From Hedera helix (taxonomy: Eukaryota; Streptophyta; Magnoliopsida; Apiales; Araliaceae): DNA of 64,000 nt. Both the position numbers and the translations under genes were made by a program. This document shows, piece by piece, positions 46,963 to 56,221 of the stretch (position 1 is its first letter; each line of letters starts with the position of its first letter). Where the stretch lies: assembly GCA_947179155.2 (NCBI GenBank), contig OX359265.1:58539540-58603539 (forward strand), written 5' to 3'. The notes below the pieces were generated by a model. It saw only the letters and a program-made list of their open reading frames with translations, was not told the DNA's origin and ran no database searches.

Positions 46963-49900
46963 GCCGTTCACGGAGGGACTCACTGAGCCATTGGCCTCTC
47001 CAGCTGAAGAAACTGAAAATGTGCAGCTTATTCCGGGGAATACCGAGAAGCTGATTAAAATAGGGGCCGGGTTGCAAGATACTCTAAAAAGGGGGTTAAT
47101 TGAACTACTCAGAACTTATGCCGATATCTTCGCCTGGACACCCCAAGATATGCCTGGGATGGCAGAAGACGTGGCCATTCACAAGCTATCCGTTGATCCC
47201 GAAAAGAAGTCTGTCTTTCAGAAGAGGCGTATTTTTGCTCCCGAACGCCAGAAAATAATTGATGAAGAAGTGGGAAAGTTATTAGATGCCGGGATTATTG
47301 AGGAAATTGAATACCCGGAATGGCTTGCAAATGTTGTGCTGGTCCGCAAACAAAATGGGAAATGGAGAGTTTGCATAGATTACACGGACCTAAATAAAGC
47401 ATGCCCGAAAGACTTCTATCCTCTACCCCACATCGATCAGCTGATTGATGCTACTTCGGGGAATGCTATACTCAGCTTCCTGGATGCCTTTTCAGGATAC
47501 AACCAGATTTTGATGGAGAAGCAAGACATCCCGAAGACATCATTCATTACTCATCGGGCTATTTATGCATATAACCGGATGACATTCGGGCTGATCAATG
47601 CCGGGACCACTTATCAGCGAATGATGAACAAAGTCTTCCGAAAACAGATTGGTCGAAACATGGAAGTTTATGTGGATGATATGATCGTTCGAAGTACAAG
47701 GGTGCATGACCATCTACATGACTTGGAAGAATGCTTTCAAACAGTTCGGCATCATAATATGCGGTTGAATCCTACCAAGTGCACTTTCGGGCTCGGTGCA
47801 GGCAAATTTTTGGGTTATTTAGTCAGTAAGAGGGGGATAGAGGCTAACCCAGAAAAAATTAAAGCAGTTATTGATATGAAGTCCCCAAAGACATTTAAGG
47901 ATGTGCAGAGATTGGCAGGTCGGATAGCTGCTCTTCGGCAATTCATGTCCCGATCGGCCGAAAGATGTTTGCCTTTCTTTGATACTCTTAAAGGGCCGAA
48001 GAACGAGAAATTATTTCACTGGACTTCGGATTTTGAGGATGCATTCCAGAACATCAAGAAATATCTATCTTCGGCTCCGTTGCTGCAGAAGCCAATTAAC
48101 CGGGAGGTACTTTATGTATATTTGGCTGTAAGTGCATTGGCTGTTGGTGCTGTACTGATTCGGGAAGAAGGAGGCCGACAGAATCCAGTCTACTATGTTA
48201 GTCATGCCTTGAGGGATGCAGAAACGAGGTATGCCAACTTAGAGAAGTGTGTCTACTCCTTGGTAATAGCTAGCAGAAAGCTAAGGCATTACTTCCAGGG
48301 TCGCGTAATAATTGTTTACACCGACCAACCTTTAAAGAAGATTCTCCAAAAGCCTGATGCATCGGGAAGGATGGTGACTTGGGCTGTTGAGCTAAGCCAG
48401 TTCACGATTGAATACCGTCCTCGGACGGCGATAAAGGGCCAAGCATTGGCCGATTTTATGGTGGACTGCATGTTCTCCGAAGAAGAAACAATCGGTTCTT
48501 CGGGATCGGATGTAACACTAATAGCTGGGGGGCAGCCAGATCCCTCTCATTCTTGGACTTTGAATGTTGATGGATCATCTACAGCAGACTTGAGTGGAGC
48601 CGGGGTAATTTTGACAAGTCCTGAAGGTTTCAGAGTCCAACAAGCAATCCGGTTTAAATTCAAAGCCACCAATAATGAGGCGGAGTACGAAGCTATATTA
48701 GCTGGCCTAAGATTGGCTCGAAGTTTGGAGGTCAGGAGCTTGCTGATCATGAGTGATTCCCAACTTGTGGTAAAGCAGATTCAGGGAGAATATGAAGCTC
48801 GGGGAACAAGAATGACAAGGTATCTATCCGAGGTGAAGAGTGTTTTGCAATACTTCGTTTCTTATTCATTGCAAAACGTGGATCGGAATGACAATAATGT
48901 GGCTGATGCTCTGTCAAAGCTTGCTACTACCCCGAATGAGTCTTTATCGGGATCAGTGTACATTGAAGAGTTGATTGAACCTAGTATACTGAAAAAAGAG
49001 GTCAAATGTGTGGAAAGATCTAATTGCTGGTTGACTCCTTATTTAGAGTATCTGGCCGAAGGTAAGTTGTCAAGTGATAAAATTTTGGCAAAAACGATAA
49101 AATATAGAAGTGCCTACTTTTGTTTGATTGATGGAGATTTGTTCCGAAGGGTATATTCGGGACCCATGGCAAAGTGTCTTATCCCGTCGGAGGCTTCGTA
49201 TGCTCTTCGGGAAGTACATGAAGGAATTTGCGGTGACCATATGGGAGCCAAGTCATTGGCATATAAACTCATCCGTCAAGGATACTATTGGCCGACGATG
49301 TTTCGGGAAGCAAAGGAGTTTGTGCAAAAGTGTCCCAAATGTCAGTTGAACAGTTCTGTTGCACATCGGCCACCTGAAGAGTTATCTTCAGTTCTTTCCC
49401 CAATTCCTTTTGCAGTTTGGGGTGTTGATCTGGTGGGGCCGATGTCGAAGGCCAAGGGACAATTCTCTTACATGATAGTGGCAATTGATTATATGACCAA
49501 ATGGGTAGAGGCGAAGCCACTTCGGCGAATCACCGAGCAGGATTGCATTCGTTTCCTCAAGGAAAATATTGTCTTCAGATTTGGAATCCCGATGGTCCTT
49601 GTATCCGATAACGGGCTGCAGTTCGTAGGAGCTGAGTTCGAAAAATTCTTATCTGACTTGGGGATTCAGCATCGAAGGGTATCGGTTGCCCACCCTCAAG
49701 CCAATGGACAAGTGGAGGTAACGAATAGAACTCTACTGAATGGCATCAAAAGGAGATTGGATGATGCTAAAGGAAGATGGCCCGATGAGTTACCAAGTGT
49801 TTTATGGGCATATAGGACAACTCCCCGAACGACTACGGGGGATTCTCCTTTTCGGCTTTCATACGGGACTGAAGCTTTAATCCCGGTTGAGGTTGGCTCT

Positions 49901-50260
49901 CCTTCTTTTCGGAGAGTTAATTTTAATGAACTATACAACGATCATGGACTTCGTCTTAACCTCGACTTAGTGGATGAATTTCGGGATGCTGCAGTTATGA
50001 AGTTGGCCTTATATCAACAGAAAACGGCAAGGCACTATAATCGGAGAGTTAAACAAAGACGTTTTGAAGTCGGGGATTTAGTCCTCCGGGAAGCAGAAGC
50101 ATCTACTCCCTTGAACACTGGTAAGTTGATGCCAAATTGGGAAGGACCTTATGAAGTAATTGAAGTTGTAAAATATGGGACATATCGTCTTCGGGATATG
50201 TCTGGGTCTGAATTGAAGAATTTTTGGCATGCAACTAGATTAAGAAAATATTTCCAATAG
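46952..50260 (+). CDS. pol: Pol: reverse transcriptase, RNase H, second RNase H, integrase, copy 1
   Basis: 1102 codons uninterrupted, in the frame after the protease (open from 46946). Reverse transcriptase ~100-290 with LSFLDAFSG (Asp178) and YVDD (240-243). RNase H 1 ~375-490, where the usual catalytic TDAS reads YLAVSA, a degenerate state known in this lineage. Archaeal-type RNase H ~535-655 with NVDGSS (Asp540), NNEAEYEA, MSDSQL (Asp602) and VADALSK (Asp652). Integrase: HHCC zinc finger (H756, H763, C794, C797) and DDE residues Asp826 (WGVDLVGP), Asp886 (SDNG), Glu922 (GQVEVTN). These enzymes copy element RNA to DNA and insert it. All residues expected for RT, aRH and IN activity are present. 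Confidence 0.94.
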   Translation: MMFEPFTEGLTEPLASPAEETENVQLIPGNTEKLIKIGAGLQDTLKRGLIELLRTYADIFAWTPQDMPGMAEDVAIHKLSVDPEKKSVFQKRRIFAPERQKIIDEEVGKLLDAGIIEEIEYPEWLANVVLVRKQNGKWRVCIDYTDLNKACPKDFYPLPHIDQLIDATSGNAILSFLDAFSGYNQILMEKQDIPKTSFITHRAIYAYNRMTFGLINAGTTYQRMMNKVFRKQIGRNMEVYVDDMIVRSTRVHDHLHDLEECFQTVRHHNMRLNPTKCTFGLGAGKFLGYLVSKRGIEANPEKIKAVIDMKSPKTFKDVQRLAGRIAALRQFMSRSAERCLPFFDTLKGPKNEKLFHWTSDFEDAFQNIKKYLSSAPLLQKPINREVLYVYLAVSALAVGAVLIREEGGRQNPVYYVSHALRDAETRYANLEKCVYSLVIASRKLRHYFQGRVIIVYTDQPLKKILQKPDASGRMVTWAVELSQFTIEYRPRTAIKGQALADFMVDCMFSEEETIGSSGSDVTLIAGGQPDPSHSWTLNVDGSSTADLSGAGVILTSPEGFRVQQAIRFKFKATNNEAEYEAILAGLRLARSLEVRSLLIMSDSQLVVKQIQGEYEARGTRMTRYLSEVKSVLQYFVSYSLQNVDRNDNNVADALSKLATTPNESLSGSVYIEELIEPSILKKEVKCVERSNCWLTPYLEYLAEGKLSSDKILAKTIKYRSAYFCLIDGDLFRRVYSGPMAKCLIPSEASYALREVHEGICGDHMGAKSLAYKLIRQGYYWPTMFREAKEFVQKCPKCQLNSSVAHRPPEELSSVLSPIPFAVWGVDLVGPMSKAKGQFSYMIVAIDYMTKWVEAKPLRRITEQDCIRFLKENIVFRFGIPMVLVSDNGLQFVGAEFEKFLSDLGIQHRRVSVAHPQANGQVEVTNRTLLNGIKRRLDDAKGRWPDELPSVLWAYRTTPRTTTGDSPFRLSYGTEALIPVEVGSPSFRRVNFNELYNDHGLRLNLDLVDEFRDAAVMKLALYQQKTARHYNRRVKQRRFEVGDLVLREAEASTPLNTGKLMPNWEGPYEVIEVVKYGTYRLRDMSGSELKNFWHATRLRKYFQ

Positions 50261-50436
50261 TCGAGTAGAATGTCTTAGTTACTTGTACTTAGCTAAATTT
50301 TGAAGAAAATTTCAGTACATACTATATTGTTGCACAAGACATTAATAAAATCCCGAAATATTCATTGATAAGATTGATGTGGATTACATGGAAGAAATAA
50401 AGAAAAAATACAAAGAAAAAACTTTGCAGTTTGGGG

Positions 50437-52688
50437 TCAATTATTATCCTCGGGAGAGTCAGAGTCGGAATCGGAAAAAACTGAAGGGTCCACACCGGCT
50501 TTTGTTGCCTTTGCCACAGCAGCTTCAAAACCTTTGTGGAACTGTTTTAATATTTCATCCAGCAGTTCGGGAGATGCTCTGTACTCTTCCAAGATCTGAT
50601 AACGAAGTTCGGGGGTCCCAAGGCGAGCTTGTTCCCTTAGAATTTCGTTGGCAGTTTGTTGGCGTTGGATATCGGAGGCTAATTGAGCGTTCTGTTCTTT
50701 CAGCTTGGTTAGTTCTTCGGTTTGTTGCTGAAAGTTCTTCAACGTTTCAGAATTCTCTGTTTGTATTCGGGTGATCTCTTCTGTCCGTTGGTTATTGATG
50801 TCAAGAACACTCTCAAATTGTTGTTGGAGGTTCTCGTTGGATGTTTTGAGGTTGGTGTTCTCGGCGGTCAGTTCTTTGTTCTTCTTCTTCAAGGCCTTAT
50901 ACTTGGTCTTCATCTTTTTGGCCTTTGTGTCACTGTTTTCCTTCCTTGACTCCTGACCAAGGAGACGACTGAAGGTGGCCAAGGCCTACATAGAGAATTA
51001 TCAAGAAGGATGGTTAGAAATCTTTAAGAAATTTTTGGAATAACTTAAAAGGCAGTTCTTACCCGGCCTTGATGAAGGGCGGTGGCATATATAAGCTCCC
51101 GATTGGTATAATCGTGGAATTCGTTATTATCGGCTCGGAAGTTGAAGCTGTTGTAAGCCGTGTATGGAAGGCTAGTGTTGGCTTCGTCTGGGAAAAAGGA
51201 AGGACGGGGTTCACCAGTTGGTTGTTCCGGAGGTGGCTCGGTTGCAGAGGGATCACCTTCAGGTATCGGCTCTCCCACGGGTTCGGCTTCCTCTACCACT
51301 GGTCGTTTGCCAACCGATTTACTGGTCTGCCCCGGAGATGGTTGAGGTTGATCGGGTGTTCTTTCTTTGATTGGCTCGGAAGGTTGTTGTGTTGGTTGTT
51401 CGGGGTTTGTAGTTTTTTGCGGATCGGGCGTGGGCTTGGTCTTCTTATGAGTTCGGGGTTGGGAAGAATCTGGTTGTGAATGGGAAGTTTTTTGTTTTTT
51501 GGTCTTCAACATTTTTCGGAGCTCAGACTCGGATATGTCAAAGACGCTCCGTTTTTTGGATGTCTCCGGGCCTTTTCTTTTTAAGGCATCCGAAGATTGG
51601 TCGATTGAGGCTGTTGAAGTAATTGGAGGATTTCCCGATGCGGGTCGGGCTTCAGTCTGGGGGGCAGACTCTATTTGTTGTTGGATTTGTTTGGCTCCTT
51701 GAGCCATAGGGTTTTCTCCCGATGTTGCCGAAGAGGAAGAATTCTTCTTTCTTCGGACCAGTGGTTCGGCAGACGGTTCGGATTCTTCCGAAGAGACAGG
51801 AGATTGAATGAAGGTAGGCCCCTCCTGGGTCTGTCCTCGGGTGATCGGGGGAGGACTTGAACCATTCCCTTCCGAACTGCGAAAAAGTACTACTGCACAG
51901 AAGATGGATAAGGATAAGATGGACAGTTTAAAATAAATTAATTTTTATGAATGATTCGGGTACTTACTTCCATGAGCATAAAGCCAATCTTGGTCGGAAA
52001 GAAGGTTGTTGGGCCAGAGGTCGGTCGGCATAGAAGAAAGAAGCTTTTCGAGATCGGCCTCCCGAACATCCTCAATGTGGTCAAACCCTAGGGACGCCTT
52101 GCTCGGTTCTCCCCAGGGTGGTAGAAGAACGATATCCGTTCCTCAGATGAAGAACCAGGAGGAATGCCATCCTTTGTTACTTTGAGGGGTGGCCATCCAG
52201 ACTTTCCGATTGGCGAATCGGGTTAAGACCTTGAATCCCTTTTCCTTTGAGTTGATGAGTTTGAAGTAGCTTAAGAACAGATCTAGGGCCGGATCCACAT
52301 TCTGATCTCGGCAATGGGCTATGAAGCAGATCAGGTGAATATAAGAGTTGGGAACAAGTTGGGAGAACCCGATCCCTATAAACCCTAGAAACTCAGTGAT
52401 GAAAGGGTGGAGAGGGAATCGGACGCCATGTTTGAGGGTTAGGGATGAAACTCCTATCCAGCCCCCCTCGAGTTGCCAGAACATCCTCTCATGAGGTTGG
52501 GGAACTCGGAGCTCGTACTGAAGTGGGATCTGGTACTCATGGCGGAATGATTGAAGCTTGGCAGGGGTTACAGATGACGGGGTGTTCGCTGCTAGGGCAT
52601 CTCTATACACTCGACGGATGGCATTTTCTTTTTCCCTATCAAAAGTAGGTTGGGCTTGGGAAGAAGAAGCATGACCTTGAGCTGCCAT
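50437..52688 (-). CDS. Antisense three-exon gene inside the retrotransposon, copy 1
   Basis: Opposite strand to gag-pol. Proposed exons: 52688-51968, 51892-51063, 50985-50437 (stop); donors A|GTAAGT and CGG|GTAAGA, acceptors TGCAG and TGTAG, and the frame continues across both joins (about 700 codons). Exon 1 resembles the plant 'putative gypsy-type transposon' family (HGVRFPLHPFITEFLGFIGI, NKGWHSSWFF). Exon 2 is a Pro/Ser/Gln/Lys-rich linker with a basic patch. Exon 3 is a long coiled coil (KTKYKALKKKNKELTAENTN) ending SDSDSDSPEDNN. Tat relatives such as Grande carry antisense frames here; function is not established. An in-frame TGA at 52145-52143 interrupts exon 1. A TATA box lies 106 bp upstream of the ATG. 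Confidence 0.75.
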
Positions 52689-52793
52689 AGATTCCGGTAA
52701 AGAAAAACTTTTGGGGATTTTTCAGACAAAAAGGAGAGAGAAAAGGGGGATTTCAGAAAATGAGTAGTGTGTTAGGAAAAAGACTTTTGGGGC

Positions 52794-52893
52794 TTTTATA
52801 GATGAAAATAATACAAACAGACGTCAGTTATGGGGTGTAGGGAGGCGCACGAACTTCAATAGGCGTCAGTTTTGGGAGTGTAGGGAGGCGCTC
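52794..52893 (-). promoter_or_regulatory. Candidate promoter of the antisense gene, copy 1
   Basis: On the minus strand, CTATAAAAGC puts a TATA box at 52800-52794, 106 bp upstream of the ATG at 52688. Just upstream are two direct repeats, 52821-52850 and 52863-52893, each with CGTCAGTT and GTGTAGGGAGGCGC; each contains a TGACG core on the minus strand (bZIP-type binding motif). No transcript evidence. Confidence 0.55.
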
Positions 52894-53042
52894 AAAGATC
52901 AAACGGAAGCAGATTTGGGGGAACGTGATAGGAGGGTGATGATCGTGTGCCAGACGTGGGGAGTTAGGGCCTGTTTGGATATAATCAGTTACGAGGGAAA
53001 TAAGAATGTTTGAATTACTCTCCTATTTAAGGTTCTTAAAAA

Positions 53043-53060
53043 TAGGAGAGTGGGGGGCAA
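53043..53060 (+). other. Polypurine tract, copy 1
   Basis: TAGGAGAGTGGGGGGCAA abuts LTR 2, the expected place for plus-strand DNA priming. Confidence 0.85.
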
Positions 53061-53597
53061 TGTTGGGCTGAGATAGTTTGGGCCCGGGTTTGGACCCATA
53101 CTGGTTTGTTTGGTTGGTCCCTATTAATTCATTGGGCTGGGCCCGACTGAATTGGCTATTGGACCCTTCATTTGGACGGATGGGTTGTTTGGAAGAAGAA
53201 AAGTCAGCCTACTTGGAATATGAAGAGACTGCTTGGGGAATAACGGTTGTTTGAAAGAGAGACGTTTATTTGGTTGATTAATGCCAGCAATTATGGCTGC
53301 ATGGGCATATAAAAGGGAAACAACAGGAAAGAAAAAAGACTACTGAACAACTGATTACTTACTTATTTAAACAGAACCAATTTTCCAGCATACAAGCTCT
53401 CTACTACCAGAGAAATCTGTAAACACCATCATCATTTTAGTGAATTATTCTCTTTCCCCGTGGTTTTTTCCCGATTTGGGTTTCCACGTAAATCTCTTGT
53501 GTCTTTACAGTAATTTCTCTTAATTAATTGTGTTTGACGTTTGATTTCACTTGTTATTTTGTGATTTAAACGGATGCTACAAAATTTGGCGTTAACA
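53061..53597 (+). repeat. LTR 2 (shared middle LTR)
   Basis: 537 bp; serves as 3' LTR of copy 1 and 5' LTR of copy 2. TATA box at 53308-53314. One difference from LTR 3 (CGGATGC against CGGGTGC near the 3' end). Confidence 0.95.
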
Positions 53598-53598
53598 T

Positions 53599-53616
53599 TG
53601 GCGCTAGAAGGAGGGG
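53599..53616 (+). other. Primer binding site, copy 2
   Basis: Identical to the site of copy 1, two bases after the LTR end. Confidence 0.75.
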
Positions 53617-53667
53617 CGTTCTGTTTGAAAAATCACAGTTGAAGTAAGAATCAAGTTTAGCAGGATT

Positions 53668-55659
53668 ATGGATTATCAGAATAATCATGTGGAGCGGACA
53701 GGTTCGTCAACACCAACGGTTAGAGGCTCGGTGAAGGATAGATTGGGTCCTTCCCATCAAAGGGGAGGATCGATGGCATCACACTCTAACTCAGTTCGTC
53801 AGCGTTTGTCTTCCTTTGACTCTCCTGGTTTGGGACATGATAGAGGGATCATTCGTCAAGATTCTGTTCGGGAACACACGGTTGGGGGAGAAGATCTCCA
53901 TGAGCAAAGGGAGTCTATTAAAAGACAGAGGATTAAAGCGGCAGAGGAGGCTATGTTATCTCTTCAACATCAGCAAGAAGGATGGGCTGTTCTACTGACA
54001 GAATTGAAAAGAGATGAAGAGCCTCAGAACACAGTGCAAGGGTCTGGAGTACAGACACCCCAGAGTAGAGGGGTTCGGGGACGGGTGAATGACCCACCCA
54101 CATCACAATACGGAGTCGAAAATAAATATGGCCCACCAAAGCCACAGTCGGAGCAAGCAGGTGGAGGGCCGACCCCTTTTAGGGATAGGGGATCCACTTA
54201 TTCAGATCGAAGGAGGCGTTCACCATCTCCCCAAAGACGTCATGCCCGAAGTAGGAGCCCGAGGAGGGGTTCGGGATATGGGCCCAAGGATCGGGAAGTA
54301 CGAAGCCCGAGGAGAGGTTCAGGGTATGTGCCCGATGAAAGAGAAATCAGGAGCCCGAGGAGAGGTTCGGGGTATGTGCCCGATGATCGGGAAATACGGA
54401 GCCCGAGGAGAGGTGCGGGTTATATCCGTGATGATTGGGAAGTTCGTAGCCCGAGAAGGAATTCAGGGGCTGAACCTGATATTCAGAAAGTTAATGATAG
54501 TGATGATCCCTTACTGAAAAGAATGGTAGAATTGGAACGACAACTGGCCGAAGTAAAGGCAGTAGCAAAGCCCACCAATACCAATTCTCCATTCTCAGTT
54601 GTGATCAATATGGAGAAGGCTGATCCGAAGATGAAGCTGCCACCATTGGAGTCTTTCGATGGCACTGGAGATCCCTACGATCATACCAACTCTTATGAGA
54701 TTGTGATGGGGTACTACAACCATTCAGATGCAGGGATGTGCAAGATTTTTATAACCACTCTGAAGAAGGCAGCAAAACAATGGATTGTGTCTCTGCCGCC
54801 GGGGAGCATTAATTCATGGAAGGAACTGTGTGATAAATTCCATGACCGGTTCGGCAGCAACAAAAGAAGGGGTAAGCTGACTGCATCGTTGATGCAAATC
54901 AAACAAAAGGGAGATGAGACCCTTGGCCAGTACGTGCAAAGATTCAGAGAGACAGCAGGGGCCGTAGTAAACCTGGATATGACCCAGGCGTTGAGCTTCT
55001 TCACAACGGGGTTGGACATCTACAGATCAAAGAAGCTAATGAAGAATATAATGTTCAAACCACCGAAGGATCTAGCCGATGCTTATGAACGAGCCGAGAA
55101 TTTCATTGTCATTGAGGAGGCCATGACTACTTTGTCCAAAAATCATAGGGGATCTGAACAGTACAAACCTAAGGAAGGGAAGTCGGATGTGATGGATAGG
55201 TTGGGCCCGAGGGGCAATAATCAGGCGAATAAACCACCCGCCCAACCTAGGTTTGGACAAAAACAATTTACTCCCCTGAACACTGATCGGGTGCATGTGC
55301 TGAATGAAATCAGGGGTACTCAGTTTTATGAACCCCCACGGAGTAAAAGGGGTTATGAAGGATTTCAAAATCAGTTCTGTGAATACCATCAGAACAGAGG
55401 ACATGATGCTGAAGGATGTCCAGATTTAAAGAAATTGATTGAGAAAAATATCCAACATGGACGACAGCAACATTTTGTTGCCGGGAGAACAGTCCCACAG
55501 GGGGTTCGGCCCCAAAAGAATGATCATAACGAGGCTAGTGGGAGTCAGCCGAGACGGGTCATTGATGTCATAAGTGGGGGTATGCCCATAAAGTCATCGG
55601 GAAAACGCAGAAGATCCACCTCAGATGTGGTGATGGCTGTAGCAGAGACAGCCGATTAA
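53668..55659 (+). CDS. gag: Retrotransposon Gag, copy 2
   Basis: 663 codons, intact, with one amino-acid difference from copy 1 (Thr to Ala in QEGWAVLLTEL). Same RS-repeat block (54253-54492), gag domain, Cys/His motif and TAA end. Confidence 0.93.
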   Translation: MDYQNNHVERTGSSTPTVRGSVKDRLGPSHQRGGSMASHSNSVRQRLSSFDSPGLGHDRGIIRQDSVREHTVGGEDLHEQRESIKRQRIKAAEEAMLSLQHQQEGWAVLLTELKRDEEPQNTVQGSGVQTPQSRGVRGRVNDPPTSQYGVENKYGPPKPQSEQAGGGPTPFRDRGSTYSDRRRRSPSPQRRHARSRSPRRGSGYGPKDREVRSPRRGSGYVPDEREIRSPRRGSGYVPDDREIRSPRRGAGYIRDDWEVRSPRRNSGAEPDIQKVNDSDDPLLKRMVELERQLAEVKAVAKPTNTNSPFSVVINMEKADPKMKLPPLESFDGTGDPYDHTNSYEIVMGYYNHSDAGMCKIFITTLKKAAKQWIVSLPPGSINSWKELCDKFHDRFGSNKRRGKLTASLMQIKQKGDETLGQYVQRFRETAGAVVNLDMTQALSFFTTGLDIYRSKKLMKNIMFKPPKDLADAYERAENFIVIEEAMTTLSKNHRGSEQYKPKEGKSDVMDRLGPRGNNQANKPPAQPRFGQKQFTPLNTDRVHVLNEIRGTQFYEPPRSKRGYEGFQNQFCEYHQNRGHDAEGCPDLKKLIEKNIQHGRQQHFVAGRTVPQGVRPQKNDHNEASGSQPRRVIDVISGGMPIKSSGKRRRSTSDVVMAVAETAD

Positions 55660-56221
55660 AACAGAACGACTATATCCGGGGTCTCTGATTTCATTTTCAG
55701 ATGAGGACTATCCAGTTGACTCAGTTGAACCTCATGAAGGGGCATTGGTGATAACTGCCCAAGTAGGGCCCGTTGATATAAAAAGAATTATGATTAACAA
55801 CGGGTCTTCGGTTGATGTTTTATACAGTCATGCTTACCAACGCATGAACCTGGAGGGAATCAAGCTGGAGGTTGGCCAGGAATCTCCATTATATGGGTTC
55901 GGGAATGAAGCGGTGCCAGTAATCGGCACAATAGAGCTGCCCATGGTGTTCGGGGAGTCTCCCAGACAAGTGACAGTCAACGTCAAGTTCTTCGTGGTGC
56001 AAGTAGATTCGGCTTACAATGCCATTCTTGGAAGGACGACTTTGTCAGCACTCCAAGCAGTTACTTCCATTGCCCATTTTAAAATGAAGTTCCCTACCCC
56101 ACATGGAGTCGGGGAAGTTAAGGGAGATCTGGACATTGCCAGAAGATGTTATAGGCATACTCTTACAGCACCAGTGATCGGAGTCAGCAAAATGAGACAA
56201 ACTTTGACAGTTGATGTTTGA
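55643..56221 (+). CDS. Retrotransposon aspartic protease domain, copy 2 (altered active site)
   Basis: Same protein as copy 1, including INNGSS in place of the catalytic Asp motif. It lies one frame ahead of gag and overlaps both gag and pol by 17 nt or less. Confidence 0.85.
   Translation, partial: QRQPIKTERLYPGSLISFSDEDYPVDSVEPHEGALVITAQVGPVDIKRIMINNGSSVDVLYSHAYQRMNLEGIKLEVGQESPLYGFGNEAVPVIGTIELPMVFGESPRQVTVNVKFFVVQVDSAYNAILGRTTLSALQAVTSIAHFKMKFPTPHGVGEVKGDLDIARRCYRHTLTAPVIGVSKMRQTLTVDV

Noticed and set aside
51069..51479. 136-codon plus-strand frame, and others opposite the antisense gene
   Set aside because: Mirror images of the minus-strand low-complexity linker; they have no family resemblance, whereas the minus strand has splice signals and domains.
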